From Lysobacterales bacterium (GTDB taxonomy: Bacteria > Pseudomonadota > Gammaproteobacteria > Xanthomonadales > Ahniellaceae): 64,000 nucleotides of DNA. The notes under the pieces are model-generated. The model was given only the letters and a program-made list of their open reading frames with translations, had not been told where the DNA came from and searched no databases. The stretch is taken from contig JACPFU010000033.1 in assembly GCA_016182785.1 (NCBI GenBank), forward strand, positions 1 to 64,000. The letters are read 5' to 3'. How positions within the stretch are numbered: the stretch's first letter is position 1; each line of letters begins with the position of its first letter. This document shows, one piece after another, positions 8,343 to 16,887 of this stretch. The position numbers were made by a program, and so were the translations under genes.

Positions 8343-9302
8343 ATGTACCCACCATCAGTCAACCCGGGACGCTGGCGCTCGCCTTCGTGGATGCGGCGCA
8401 TCGCAGGCTCGACCACGAACATCCTGCGGCTCCTCGTGCTCTCGCTCGCCTGGGCCGCCGGCGCGTCCGCGCAATTCGATTCAAAGTCGACCTTGGATTG
8501 CATCCCCAATGGCGCGACTTCCAGCGGTGTCTTCGGACCGATCGGGTCCCAGACCTGCGTCAGCGTGCTGGTGGCCGCGTGCTGTTCGCAGCACGCAGTG
8601 GCGGGTGGTTGCAGTTGCAGCGCGAGTCAATGCTCGGGAAGCGTCACCTGCGGCGCAATTCCGCGCACGGTCACGCCGCTGATTGGCAGTAACGGCTCGG
8701 TCGTTCCGTCGGCGCCGTTCGTCGTCGATCAGGGCAGCACCACCACGTTCACCGTGACGCCGAACGCCGGTTTCTACGCCGAAGTCACCGGAACCTGCGG
8801 CGGTCAATTGGTCGGATCGAGTTTCACGACGCAACCGGTGCTTGCCGATTGCACCGTGATCGTGAATTTCCTGACCCAGTCCTGCATTGCCGCTGGCGGT
8901 GGCACCGGGTCGGTGTTCATTCCAGGCGGCAATTCGCAGGCCTGCGTCACCCAGCTCGTCTCCTATTGCTGTGCACAGACCGCCACTGCAGGCGGCTGCA
9001 GCTGCGACGCCAACGGCCAGTGCAGCGGCTCGATCACCTGCGGATCGGGCACGACCCCCCTGTTCACGGTCACGCCGAGTTCCGGACCGAATGGCAGCAT
9101 CAGCCCGAGCAGCCCGCTGATCGTGTCCAACGGCAGCACCAGGACGTTCACGCTGACGCCGAACGCGGGCTATGCGTCCAGCGTCACCGGCACCTGCAGC
9201 GGAACACTCACGAACAACAGCTTCGTGACCCGACCGATCCACGGCAACTGCACGGTTGTCGCCAGTTTCAGCCGAATCCTGTTTGCCGATTCGTTCGAGT
9301 AG
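8343..9302 (+). CDS. Secreted Cys-rich protein with two tandem repeat units and a FADSFE C-terminus
   Basis: A 319-aa predicted exported protein. A hydrophobic signal core (L-R-L-L-V-L-S-L-A-W-A-A-G-A-S-A) precedes QFD; ATG 8343 has GGGAGG eight bases upstream, and ATG 8391 is the alternative giving a conventional signal peptide. The mature part is two copies of a roughly 130-aa unit (about nucleotides 8545-8870 and 8930-9275). Each unit has a cysteine cluster (CC...GGCSC...C-S-G-S-x-T-C-G) followed by a T-x-T-P-N-A-G-[FY] repeat resembling bacterial InlB-type beta domains. The last residues are L-F-A-D-S-F-E. Function unknown; the gene stands alone between the permease and the alpha-2-macroglobulin. 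Confidence 0.75.
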   Translation: MYPPSVNPGRWRSPSWMRRIAGSTTNILRLLVLSLAWAAGASAQFDSKSTLDCIPNGATSSGVFGPIGSQTCVSVLVAACCSQHAVAGGCSCSASQCSGSVTCGAIPRTVTPLIGSNGSVVPSAPFVVDQGSTTTFTVTPNAGFYAEVTGTCGGQLVGSSFTTQPVLADCTVIVNFLTQSCIAAGGGTGSVFIPGGNSQACVTQLVSYCCAQTATAGGCSCDANGQCSGSITCGSGTTPLFTVTPSSGPNGSISPSSPLIVSNGSTRTFTLTPNAGYASSVTGTCSGTLTNNSFVTRPIHGNCTVVASFSRILFADSFE

Positions 9303-9491
9303 TCCCGGCACTGCCGATGCCCACCCCGCGGCAGAGTCCCGGCTCGATCGGCGACCGCCCGCAGTTCGCCCGAAGCCGGCCGCATTGCGGCCGCGCAAAG
9401 GCTCATTGCGCAACACGCTCGCGAGCGAGCACGGCATACTTCCGCCACGCCGCGGGAACGGGTCTCGCGTGCGAACTTGCGGGAACAACAC

Positions 9492-12400
9492 ATGCGTATG
9501 GCGCGATGGTCGGGATGGACACTGGCACTGCTGATCGGACTGGCTGCCTGCGGAGGCCGCGATACCGGCGCGCCACCGGAAGTGCAACGCGGCGCAGCCA
9601 CGACCGCGGCGACAGCGCGCCAGGACTTCGTGCTCGACACGCCGGCGGGCGAGTCGTACGACGGCCGCGCCTCGATCGTGCTGCCGTTCTCGCAGCCACT
9701 GGTGTCGCAGCAGGCCTTCGATGAGCTGATCGCGATCACGCTCAAGGACGGTGCCAAGCCGGACGGCAGCTGGATGCTCGAAGATGGCCAGAAGCTGCGC
9801 CTGCCCTATCTGGAAGCCGACAAGACCTACGTCGTGACGATCAAGGCCGGTTTGATGGCGACCGACGGCCGCACGCTCGGCAAGGATCAGACGCACGAGG
9901 TCTATGCCGGTGAACAGGAACCGGTGATCGGCTTCGCCAGCCAGGGCCACATCCTGCCGCAGCACGAATCGCGCGGGTTGCCGATCGTGTCGGTCAACGT
10001 CACCGAGGCCGATGTCGAGTTCTTCCGCATCCGCGAACAGCAGGTGCGTCCGTTCATCGACGAGTTCCAGAAGAACGGCACGCGCTGGAACTGGTCGGTC
10101 GACCAGCTGACCAAGTACGGCGAGTCGGTCTACGCGAACCGCTTCGCGCTGGAAGTGAAGCGCAACGAGCGCAGCGTCAGCTACCTGCCGATCCGCGACA
10201 TCGACGAGATGAAGGCCCCCGGCCTGTACTACGCCGTGTTGAAGAAGGCCGGCAGCTATCGCGGCGAATACGACACCGCGATGTTCTTCGTCAGCGACAT
10301 CGGCCTGCACGTGCGCGCCTATGCCGACAAGCTGCTGGTGCACACCACCTCGCTCGAGACCGGCGAAGCCAAGCCGAACGTCGCGATCGAGATCCGTGAC
10401 CGCAAGGGCCAGACGCTCGTGTCCGCGGCCAGCGACGACCACGGCCTGGCCATGATCGGCTATACGCTCAGTGCCGCCGACACCCTGGTCGCCACCTGGG
10501 GCAACGACCACGCCCTGCTCAGTTTCAACACGCCGGCGCTGGACCTCTCGGAATTCGCGATCGCCGGTCGCTCGCAGCTGCCGCTCGACGTGTTCCCGTG
10601 GTCGGGACGCGATCTCTATCGACCCGGCGAAATGATCGGCGTGAACGCGATCCTGCGCGACTTCGACGGTCGCATGGTCGCCAAGCAACCACTGTTCGTG
10701 TCGCTGCGCCAGCCCGACGGCCGCGAGCTCGCGCGTACCCAGCTCGACCCCGGCGCACTGAACTACGTGCGCTACGAGCGCGTGCTCGATGGCGACGTGC
10801 CGACCGGCAAGTGGAGCCTGGACTTCAGCACCGACCCGGACATGCTCCATCCGGTCAGCTATCCGGTGCGCGTCGAGGAGTTCCTGCCCGAACGCTTGAA
10901 GCTGGTGCTCGATGCACAGCCAACGCTCGCGGCCGGCGAAGCGCTGCAACTCAAGGTCGATGGCGACTGGCTGTATGGCGCACCGGCCGCCGGCAACCGC
11001 TTCACCGCGCGCGTGTCGGTGCAGGCCGACGTACATCCGGTCGCAGCGCTCAAGGATTTCCACTTCGGTGATCCGCTCGCCGAGCTGTCGAAGGAACCGC
11101 GTGACGCACTCGACGCCGTGCTCGACGACGTAGGCCTGCTTGAAACCGAGATCGCGATCGACGAGGCCAAGGCCCCGACCGGTCCGCTGCAGGTGATCGT
11201 GGTCGGTTCCCTGTTCGAGAGTGGCGGCCGCGCCGTCACCCGTCCGCTCAAGCGCACGATCTGGCCGGCCAGTGAACTGGTCGGTGCACGGCCGCTGTTC
11301 GACCTGGCCGACGGTGCCGACCCAGGCGACAACGCCGGTTTCGAGATCGTGCGCAGCAATGCCAATGGCGACCTGCTCGCCGCTGCCGGGCTCAAGCTCA
11401 AGTTGCTGCGCGAGATCCGCAACTACAACTGGCGCTGGGTCTCCGGCAGCGGCTGGCAGAGCGATTACCTGTCGCGCTTTGAAACCGTCGAGGAACGCAG
11501 CATCGATGTCGCCGCGGGCAGCCGCTTGCGCTACGACGCCCGCGTTGACTGGGGCGGCTATCGCTTGGAGATCTTCGACCCGGCCACCCAGCTGACCACG
11601 CGTCTGCCGTTCACTGCCGGCTGGAATTGGTACAACGAAGGCCAGGACCGCGGCAGCCGCCCGGACAAGGTCAAGATCGCGCTCGACCAGGCCGCCTATG
11701 CACCCGGCGACACCGCAAAGGTCACGATCAAGCCGCCGCATGCCGGCAGCGCGCTGATCCTGGTCGAGAGCGACCAGTTGCTGTGGCAGCAACGCATCGA
11801 CGTGCGCGGCGAAACCACGCTCGACATCCCGGTCGCGAAGGAATGGGACCGCCACGACCTGTACATCACCGCGCTGGTGTTCCGCCCCGGTTCCTCGGCC
11901 GAGAAGATCACGCCCAATCGCGCCGTCGGCGTGATCCACCTGCCGCTCGATCGCAAGAGCCGCAAGGTCGAGGTCAGCGTGACTGCGCCGGACAAGGCGC
12001 GCCCGGACGAATCGATCGAGGTCAGGCTGGCCGCACCGGCACTGGCCGGCAAGACCGCACAGGTGACGCTGTCGGCGACCGACGTCGGCATCCTCAACCT
12101 CACCCAGTTCCCGCTGCCGGACCCGATCGCGTGGTTCTTCTCGCCACGCCGCCACGACATCAATGCCTACGACCTGTTCGGCCGCATCATCGAGTCGCTC
12201 GACGGCCTGCAGGCACGCCTGCGCTACGGCGGCGACGCCGCCCTGCTCGGCCTGCCGCAGGCCAAGCGCCCGAACGTGAAGGTGCAGACCATCGACCTGT
12301 TCAACGCCCCGGTCGCGCTCGATGCCAAGGGCAATGCCGTGATCGCGCTCAGGCTGCCGGACTTCAACGGCACCCTGCGCCTGGCCGCGGTCGCGTTCGG

Positions 12401-14360
12401 CGAGAGCCAGTACGGCGCCGGCGAACGCGAGATCATCGTGCAGGCGCCCCTCGTGGTCGAAGCCAGCGCACCGCGCGCGATGGCCAGCGGCGACAGCGCC
12501 GAACTGGCGCTCGACCTCGACAACCTCAGCGGCGCCGAAGGCAGCTACGAAGTGCTGGTCGATGGCGGCGACTACATCCAGGTCGGCAATGGCAAGCGCA
12601 ACGTCAAGCTCGCCGATGGCGACCGCACCACACTGAACTTCCCGCTCAGCGCACGCGAGAAGTTCGGCGTCGCCAAGGTCAAGATCGAGGTGCGCGGCAA
12701 GGACATCAAAGTCGACCGCAGCATCGAGTTCGCGGTGCGCCCGGCCTATCCGGTCGAGCGCCGCGCGCGCGTCGAGGTGCTGGGTGCGAATCCGGCGATC
12801 ACGCCCGATCCTTCGCTGCGCAGCGGCCTGGTGCGTGAATCGACGGTGTCGCGGGTCACGCTCGGCACGCTGCCGCCGCTGCCGTTCGGCTCGGTGGTCG
12901 CCGATCTGATCGGGTACCCGTACGGCTGCGTCGAGCAGACCACGAGCAAGGCCTTTCCGCTGGTCTATCTCGACGAGGCGACCGCGAAGCAATTTGCGGT
13001 CACTCCGCTGACGCAGAAGGAACGCGCCGAACGCATGACCGTCGCGTTCTCGCGCCTGGCCTCGATGCAGGTCGAGAACGGCCACTTCAACATGTGGCCG
13101 GAAGGCGACTACATCGTCTCGACGATCACGCCCTATGTCGCCGAGATGCTGGTCGCCGCCAAGGACGCCGGCTTCGAACCGCCGGCCACGCTGCTCGACC
13201 GCACCCTGAAGCGACTTGAGGACGACCTGCTCGCCGGTGGCAATCCGCACTACGACTACGACTACTCCGAGCATCTGCGCCTGGCCGAGATGATGCATGC
13301 CGGCTACGTGCTCGCCCGCCAGAAGCGCGCGCCGCTCGGCACCCTGCGCGCGCTGTACGACAACGAGCGCGGCAAGCTGATCGCGCCGCTGCCGCTGGTG
13401 CACCTCGGCGTCGCGCTGGTCCTGCAGGGCGACAAGGAGCGCGGCGAGAAGGCGATCGAGGAAGCGTTCACGCGCGAGTTCAAGCGCCCGGCCTGGATCG
13501 GCGACTACGGCACCGACCTGCGCGATCTGGCGCTGATGGTCGCGCTGACGCACGAGGCGGGTCTGGCGCAGCCGGCCTACGACGCCAAGGTGTTCGCGAT
13601 GGCGCGCGAGATCACCGGACGCAATGTCTGGGATGGCCGCTTCTACTTCAGCACGCAGGAACAGATCGCGCTGTTCCGTCTCGGCCGTGCGCTGCTGAAC
13701 GACCCCGACCGCAAGATCGAGGGCGATGTCTTCGCCGGAGAACTGAACGAGCCGTTCGCACCGACCGCCCAGATCGCGCGCAGCTTCACCGCACCCGATC
13801 TCGCCGCCGGCGTGAAGCTCGACGTGCGCGGCGACGGCCCGATCTACCTGACCGAGGACGTGGTCGGCTATCCGAGCACCGCGCCCAAGCAGAGCAGCAA
13901 CGGCGTCGCGGTGCGCCGCGACTACTACCGCCTCGATGGCAGCAAGTACGACGGCAAGCCATTGACCGAGGGGGATTCGCTGGTCGCGATGGTCACGGTC
14001 GAATCCGACGAGATGATGAAGGACGCATTGATCGTCGACCTGCTGCCCGGCGGCCTCGAAATCGAGAACTTCAATCTCGGCGACCAGAGCCAGTGGGCGA
14101 GCGTGACCATCGACGGCGTGACCTTGTCGGAACGCGGATCGGAAGCCGAGATCGCGTTCGAGGAATACCGCGAAGACCGCTACGTCGCCGCGATCAAGCT
14201 CTACGATGGTTCCAAGGCACGCCTGTTCTACGCCGTGCGCGCGGTGTCGCCGGGCACCTACAAGGTGCCCTCGCCCCTCGTCGAGGACATGTACCGCCCG
14301 ACCCTGCGCGGCATCGGCGAGGCGGTTCCGGCGACGATCAGGGTGGTGTCGCCGGAGTGA
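9492..14360 (+). CDS. yfhM: Lipoprotein alpha-2-macroglobulin family protein
   Basis: A 1622-aa bacterial alpha-2-macroglobulin. The N-terminus is a lipoprotein signal with lipobox L-A-A-C (Cys20), so the protein should be membrane-anchored in the periplasm. The thioester motif C-V-E-Q is at residues 1146-1149 after G-Y-P-Y-G, followed by the alpha-alpha toroid (thioester domain) and a C-terminal receptor-like domain. MG domains occupy the first thousand or so residues. The family traps proteases that breach the envelope, by covalent thioester attachment. The gene is followed by pbpC, the classical partner thought to repair peptidoglycan. ATG 9492 is chosen because the signal peptide begins there. 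Confidence 0.93.
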   Translation: MRMARWSGWTLALLIGLAACGGRDTGAPPEVQRGAATTAATARQDFVLDTPAGESYDGRASIVLPFSQPLVSQQAFDELIAITLKDGAKPDGSWMLEDGQKLRLPYLEADKTYVVTIKAGLMATDGRTLGKDQTHEVYAGEQEPVIGFASQGHILPQHESRGLPIVSVNVTEADVEFFRIREQQVRPFIDEFQKNGTRWNWSVDQLTKYGESVYANRFALEVKRNERSVSYLPIRDIDEMKAPGLYYAVLKKAGSYRGEYDTAMFFVSDIGLHVRAYADKLLVHTTSLETGEAKPNVAIEIRDRKGQTLVSAASDDHGLAMIGYTLSAADTLVATWGNDHALLSFNTPALDLSEFAIAGRSQLPLDVFPWSGRDLYRPGEMIGVNAILRDFDGRMVAKQPLFVSLRQPDGRELARTQLDPGALNYVRYERVLDGDVPTGKWSLDFSTDPDMLHPVSYPVRVEEFLPERLKLVLDAQPTLAAGEALQLKVDGDWLYGAPAAGNRFTARVSVQADVHPVAALKDFHFGDPLAELSKEPRDALDAVLDDVGLLETEIAIDEAKAPTGPLQVIVVGSLFESGGRAVTRPLKRTIWPASELVGARPLFDLADGADPGDNAGFEIVRSNANGDLLAAAGLKLKLLREIRNYNWRWVSGSGWQSDYLSRFETVEERSIDVAAGSRLRYDARVDWGGYRLEIFDPATQLTTRLPFTAGWNWYNEGQDRGSRPDKVKIALDQAAYAPGDTAKVTIKPPHAGSALILVESDQLLWQQRIDVRGETTLDIPVAKEWDRHDLYITALVFRPGSSAEKITPNRAVGVIHLPLDRKSRKVEVSVTAPDKARPDESIEVRLAAPALAGKTAQVTLSATDVGILNLTQFPLPDPIAWFFSPRRHDINAYDLFGRIIESLDGLQARLRYGGDAALLGLPQAKRPNVKVQTIDLFNAPVALDAKGNAVIALRLPDFNGTLRLAAVAFGESQYGAGEREIIVQAPLVVEASAPRAMASGDSAELALDLDNLSGAEGSYEVLVDGGDYIQVGNGKRNVKLADGDRTTLNFPLSAREKFGVAKVKIEVRGKDIKVDRSIEFAVRPAYPVERRARVEVLGANPAITPDPSLRSGLVRESTVSRVTLGTLPPLPFGSVVADLIGYPYGCVEQTTSKAFPLVYLDEATAKQFAVTPLTQKERAERMTVAFSRLASMQVENGHFNMWPEGDYIVSTITPYVAEMLVAAKDAGFEPPATLLDRTLKRLEDDLLAGGNPHYDYDYSEHLRLAEMMHAGYVLARQKRAPLGTLRALYDNERGKLIAPLPLVHLGVALVLQGDKERGEKAIEEAFTREFKRPAWIGDYGTDLRDLALMVALTHEAGLAQPAYDAKVFAMAREITGRNVWDGRFYFSTQEQIALFRLGRALLNDPDRKIEGDVFAGELNEPFAPTAQIARSFTAPDLAAGVKLDVRGDGPIYLTEDVVGYPSTAPKQSSNGVAVRRDYYRLDGSKYDGKPLTEGDSLVAMVTVESDEMMKDALIVDLLPGGLEIENFNLGDQSQWASVTIDGVTLSERGSEAEIAFEEYREDRYVAAIKLYDGSKARLFYAVRAVSPGTYKVPSPLVEDMYRPTLRGIGEAVPATIRVVSPE

Positions 14361-14388
14361 TTCACTCGGCGCCACCTCGCGTCTTGCT

Positions 14389-14500
14389 CCTCTCTCCCCC
14401 CGTGGGAGAGAGGCCGGGAGAGAGGGGGCGGGGGCGCACGTCGACACTCGCGCTCCGGACCCGCCCTCTCCCCTGCCCCTCTCCCATCGAGGGAGAGGGG
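14389..14500. repeat. Pair of REP-like GC-rich palindromes
   Basis: Two short palindromes lie between the alpha-2-macroglobulin gene and pbpC: CCTCTCTCCC/GGGAGAGAGG (14389-14413, 5-base loop) and CCCCTCTCCC/GGGAGAGGGG (14476-14500, 5-base loop). The paired arrangement resembles REP/BIME elements that are frequent in intergenic regions of xanthomonads and pseudomonads. They could act as an mRNA-stabilising hairpin between the two genes. Confidence 0.7.
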
Positions 14501-14517
14501 AAAGCAGCCTCGCTTCG

Positions 14518-16866
14518 ATGAACTGGCTCCGCCGCCACCCCCGACTCCGCAACACGCTGATCGCGCTCGCGCTGATCGTGCTGCTCGATCGCCTGTTCCC
14601 GCCGCCGATCCCGGACATCGCCGAGGACGGTGCGACCATCGTGCTGGCGCGTGACGGCACGCCCCTGCGCGCATTTGCGAATGCGCAGGGCGTGTGGCGA
14701 TATCCAGTCACGATCGAGCAGGTCTCGCCGCGCTACCTCGAGGCCCTGCTCGGCTACGAGGACCGCTGGTTCTGGCATCACCCCGGGGTCAATCCGTTCG
14801 CGTTTGCACGCGCGGTCGCGCAGGCCGCCTGGCATGGCCGCATCGTCTCCGGCGGTTCGACCCTGACCATGCAGGTCGCGCGCCTGATCGAACCGATCCC
14901 GCACTCGGGTTTCGGCAAGTTGCGGCAGATGATCCGCGCCGTGCAGTTGGAGATTCGCCTGAGCAAGCGCGAGATCCTGACGCTGTATCTGAACCTGGCG
15001 CCGTTCGGCGGCAGCATCGAGGGCGTGCAGGCAGCGTCGTTCGGCTATCTCGGCAAGCCATCCGCGCAGCTTTCGCATTCGGAAGCGGCGCTGCTCGCAG
15101 TGTTGCCGCAGTCGCCGAGCCGCAATCGCCCCGACCGCCACCCGGAGCGTGCGCGCGTTGCGCGCGACAAGGTGCTGGCGCGACTCGCGGAGTTCGGTGA
15201 CTGGCCGGCAAAGGTAATCGACGAAGCGCGCGACGAGAACGTGGTCGCGCGCCGCCTGCGCGCGCCGATGCTGGCCGCGCTGTTCGCCGAACGCATGCGC
15301 CGCGAACATCCGCAGCAGCGGGTAATCGCGAGCACCATCGATGCACAGGCGCAACGCGCGCTCGAGGAGCGCATCGGTGGCTGGATCTCGCGCCTGCCGG
15401 ACAAGACCTCGGCCGCAGCGATCGTGATCGACAATGTCGAGCGCGAGGTGCTTGCCTACGTCGGTTCGGCCACCTTCGCTGATGAAGCCCGCCTCGGCCA
15501 TGTCGACATGGTCGCGGCGCGGCGCTCGCCGGGTTCGACGCTGAAGCCGTTCCTGTATGCGCTCGCGCTCGACGAGGGCCTGATCCATTCCGAGAGCCTG
15601 CTGGTCGACGCGCCGCAGGATTTCGCCGGTTATCGCCCGGCCAATTTCGGCGACGATTTCAATGGCCCGGTGTCGGTCGCGGAAGCGCTGCGGCTGTCGC
15701 TGAACGTGCCGGCGGTCGATGTGCTGGAACGCGTCACGCCGAACGCGTTCGCCGCGCGTCTGCGCCATGTCGGCGTGAAGCTCGATCTGCCGCTCGGCGC
15801 CAAGCCGAACCTGACCATGGCGCTCGGCGGCACGGCGACGTCGCTCGATGAACTGGTCGGCGCGTATGCGGCGTTCGGCAATGGCGGACTCGCCGGCCCG
15901 GTACGATTCCAGCGCGCGACCGCGCGTGATGATCGTCGTGTCGTCAGCACGGGCGCGGCCTGGATCGTGCGACGCATGCTCGAAGACCATGGTCGGCCCG
16001 GTGATCCCGCGGGGCTGATCGACACCGGGCGGCGCACGCGCATCGCCTGGAAGACCGGCACCAGTTACGGCTTCCGCGATGCCTGGGCGATCGGCGTGAC
16101 GCCGCACTACACGGTCGGTGTCTGGGTCGGGCGCCCCGATGGCACGCCGATTCCCGGCCAGTACGGCGCGGCAACGGCGCTGCCCTTGTTGCTTGCGGTC
16201 ACCGACCGCCTGCCGCGCGTGCATGGCGCCGCGAGTTTCGACACGCAGCCGAAGTCGGTGTCGAAGGCGGAGATCTGCTGGCCGCTCGGCGAGGCCTTCG
16301 ATGCCGCTGCACCGACGCTGTGCCATCGCAAGCGCGAAGCCTGGATCCTCGATGGCCGCATCCCACCGACGCTGCCGGCGCGTGGCAGCGCGGCCAGCGA
16401 GTCACTGCGCGAAGTCGTGCAGGTGAACGCGCGCGGTCAACGCATCCTGCCCGCGTGTTCGGAATCGGCATCGACCGCGACCACGATCGCGCACTGGCCG
16501 CTACTCGCCGAGCCCTGGCTGTCGCAACGCGCACGCAGCGCCGCCAGCGCGCCCGACTTTGCCCCCGAGTGCCGCGACGCGCCACACCAGATCGCGCGCC
16601 GCCTGCACATCGACGGGCTGATCCACGGCGCCGTATTGCGCCGCCCGCCCGGTGTCAGCGAAGCCCCCGCCGCCCGCCTGCGCGCGCTCGGCGCCGAGGG
16701 CGACGTGCACTGGCTGCTCAACGGCAGACTGATCGCCGTGAGCCCGGCCGCCGAGCCGATCGAGCACCGCTTCGTCGACAGCGGCACGCAGCGCATCCTC
16801 GCGCTCGACAGCCACGGCGCCTACGACGCGGTCGAGGTGCGAGTGCTCGACCCGTCGTCCCGCTGA
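14518..16866 (+). CDS. pbpC: Penicillin-binding protein 1C (glycosyltransferase/transpeptidase)
   Basis: A 782-aa bifunctional class A PBP. One N-terminal membrane helix (residues about 11-27) anchors it to the inner membrane. The GT51 domain shows the catalytic G-Y-E-D-R-W-F-W-H-H-P-G (Glu81) and G-G-S-T-L-T-M-Q. The transpeptidase domain has SxxK at 340-343 (S-T-L-K), SxN at 394-396 (S-L-N) and K-T-G-T-S from residue 512. A C-terminal domain of about 90 residues (from G-L-I-H-G-A-V-L onward) matches the BiPBP_C extension of PbpC. It polymerises and crosslinks peptidoglycan in the periplasm. The gene follows the alpha-2-macroglobulin gene after 157 bases of palindromic spacer. Confidence 0.94.
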   Translation: MNWLRRHPRLRNTLIALALIVLLDRLFPPPIPDIAEDGATIVLARDGTPLRAFANAQGVWRYPVTIEQVSPRYLEALLGYEDRWFWHHPGVNPFAFARAVAQAAWHGRIVSGGSTLTMQVARLIEPIPHSGFGKLRQMIRAVQLEIRLSKREILTLYLNLAPFGGSIEGVQAASFGYLGKPSAQLSHSEAALLAVLPQSPSRNRPDRHPERARVARDKVLARLAEFGDWPAKVIDEARDENVVARRLRAPMLAALFAERMRREHPQQRVIASTIDAQAQRALEERIGGWISRLPDKTSAAAIVIDNVEREVLAYVGSATFADEARLGHVDMVAARRSPGSTLKPFLYALALDEGLIHSESLLVDAPQDFAGYRPANFGDDFNGPVSVAEALRLSLNVPAVDVLERVTPNAFAARLRHVGVKLDLPLGAKPNLTMALGGTATSLDELVGAYAAFGNGGLAGPVRFQRATARDDRRVVSTGAAWIVRRMLEDHGRPGDPAGLIDTGRRTRIAWKTGTSYGFRDAWAIGVTPHYTVGVWVGRPDGTPIPGQYGAATALPLLLAVTDRLPRVHGAASFDTQPKSVSKAEICWPLGEAFDAAAPTLCHRKREAWILDGRIPPTLPARGSAASESLREVVQVNARGQRILPACSESASTATTIAHWPLLAEPWLSQRARSAASAPDFAPECRDAPHQIARRLHIDGLIHGAVLRRPPGVSEAPAARLRALGAEGDVHWLLNGRLIAVSPAAEPIEHRFVDSGTQRILALDSHGAYDAVEVRVLDPSSR

Positions 16867-16887
16867 ACCGACTCGCGCCGACTGCGC

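Noticed and set aside
8481-14711. A 2076-aa open frame on the minus strand
   Set aside because: It is antisense to the alpha-2-macroglobulin gene and its composition (very rich in H, R, Q, D and V) is that of the reverse frame of high-GC coding DNA; no domain is recognisable.
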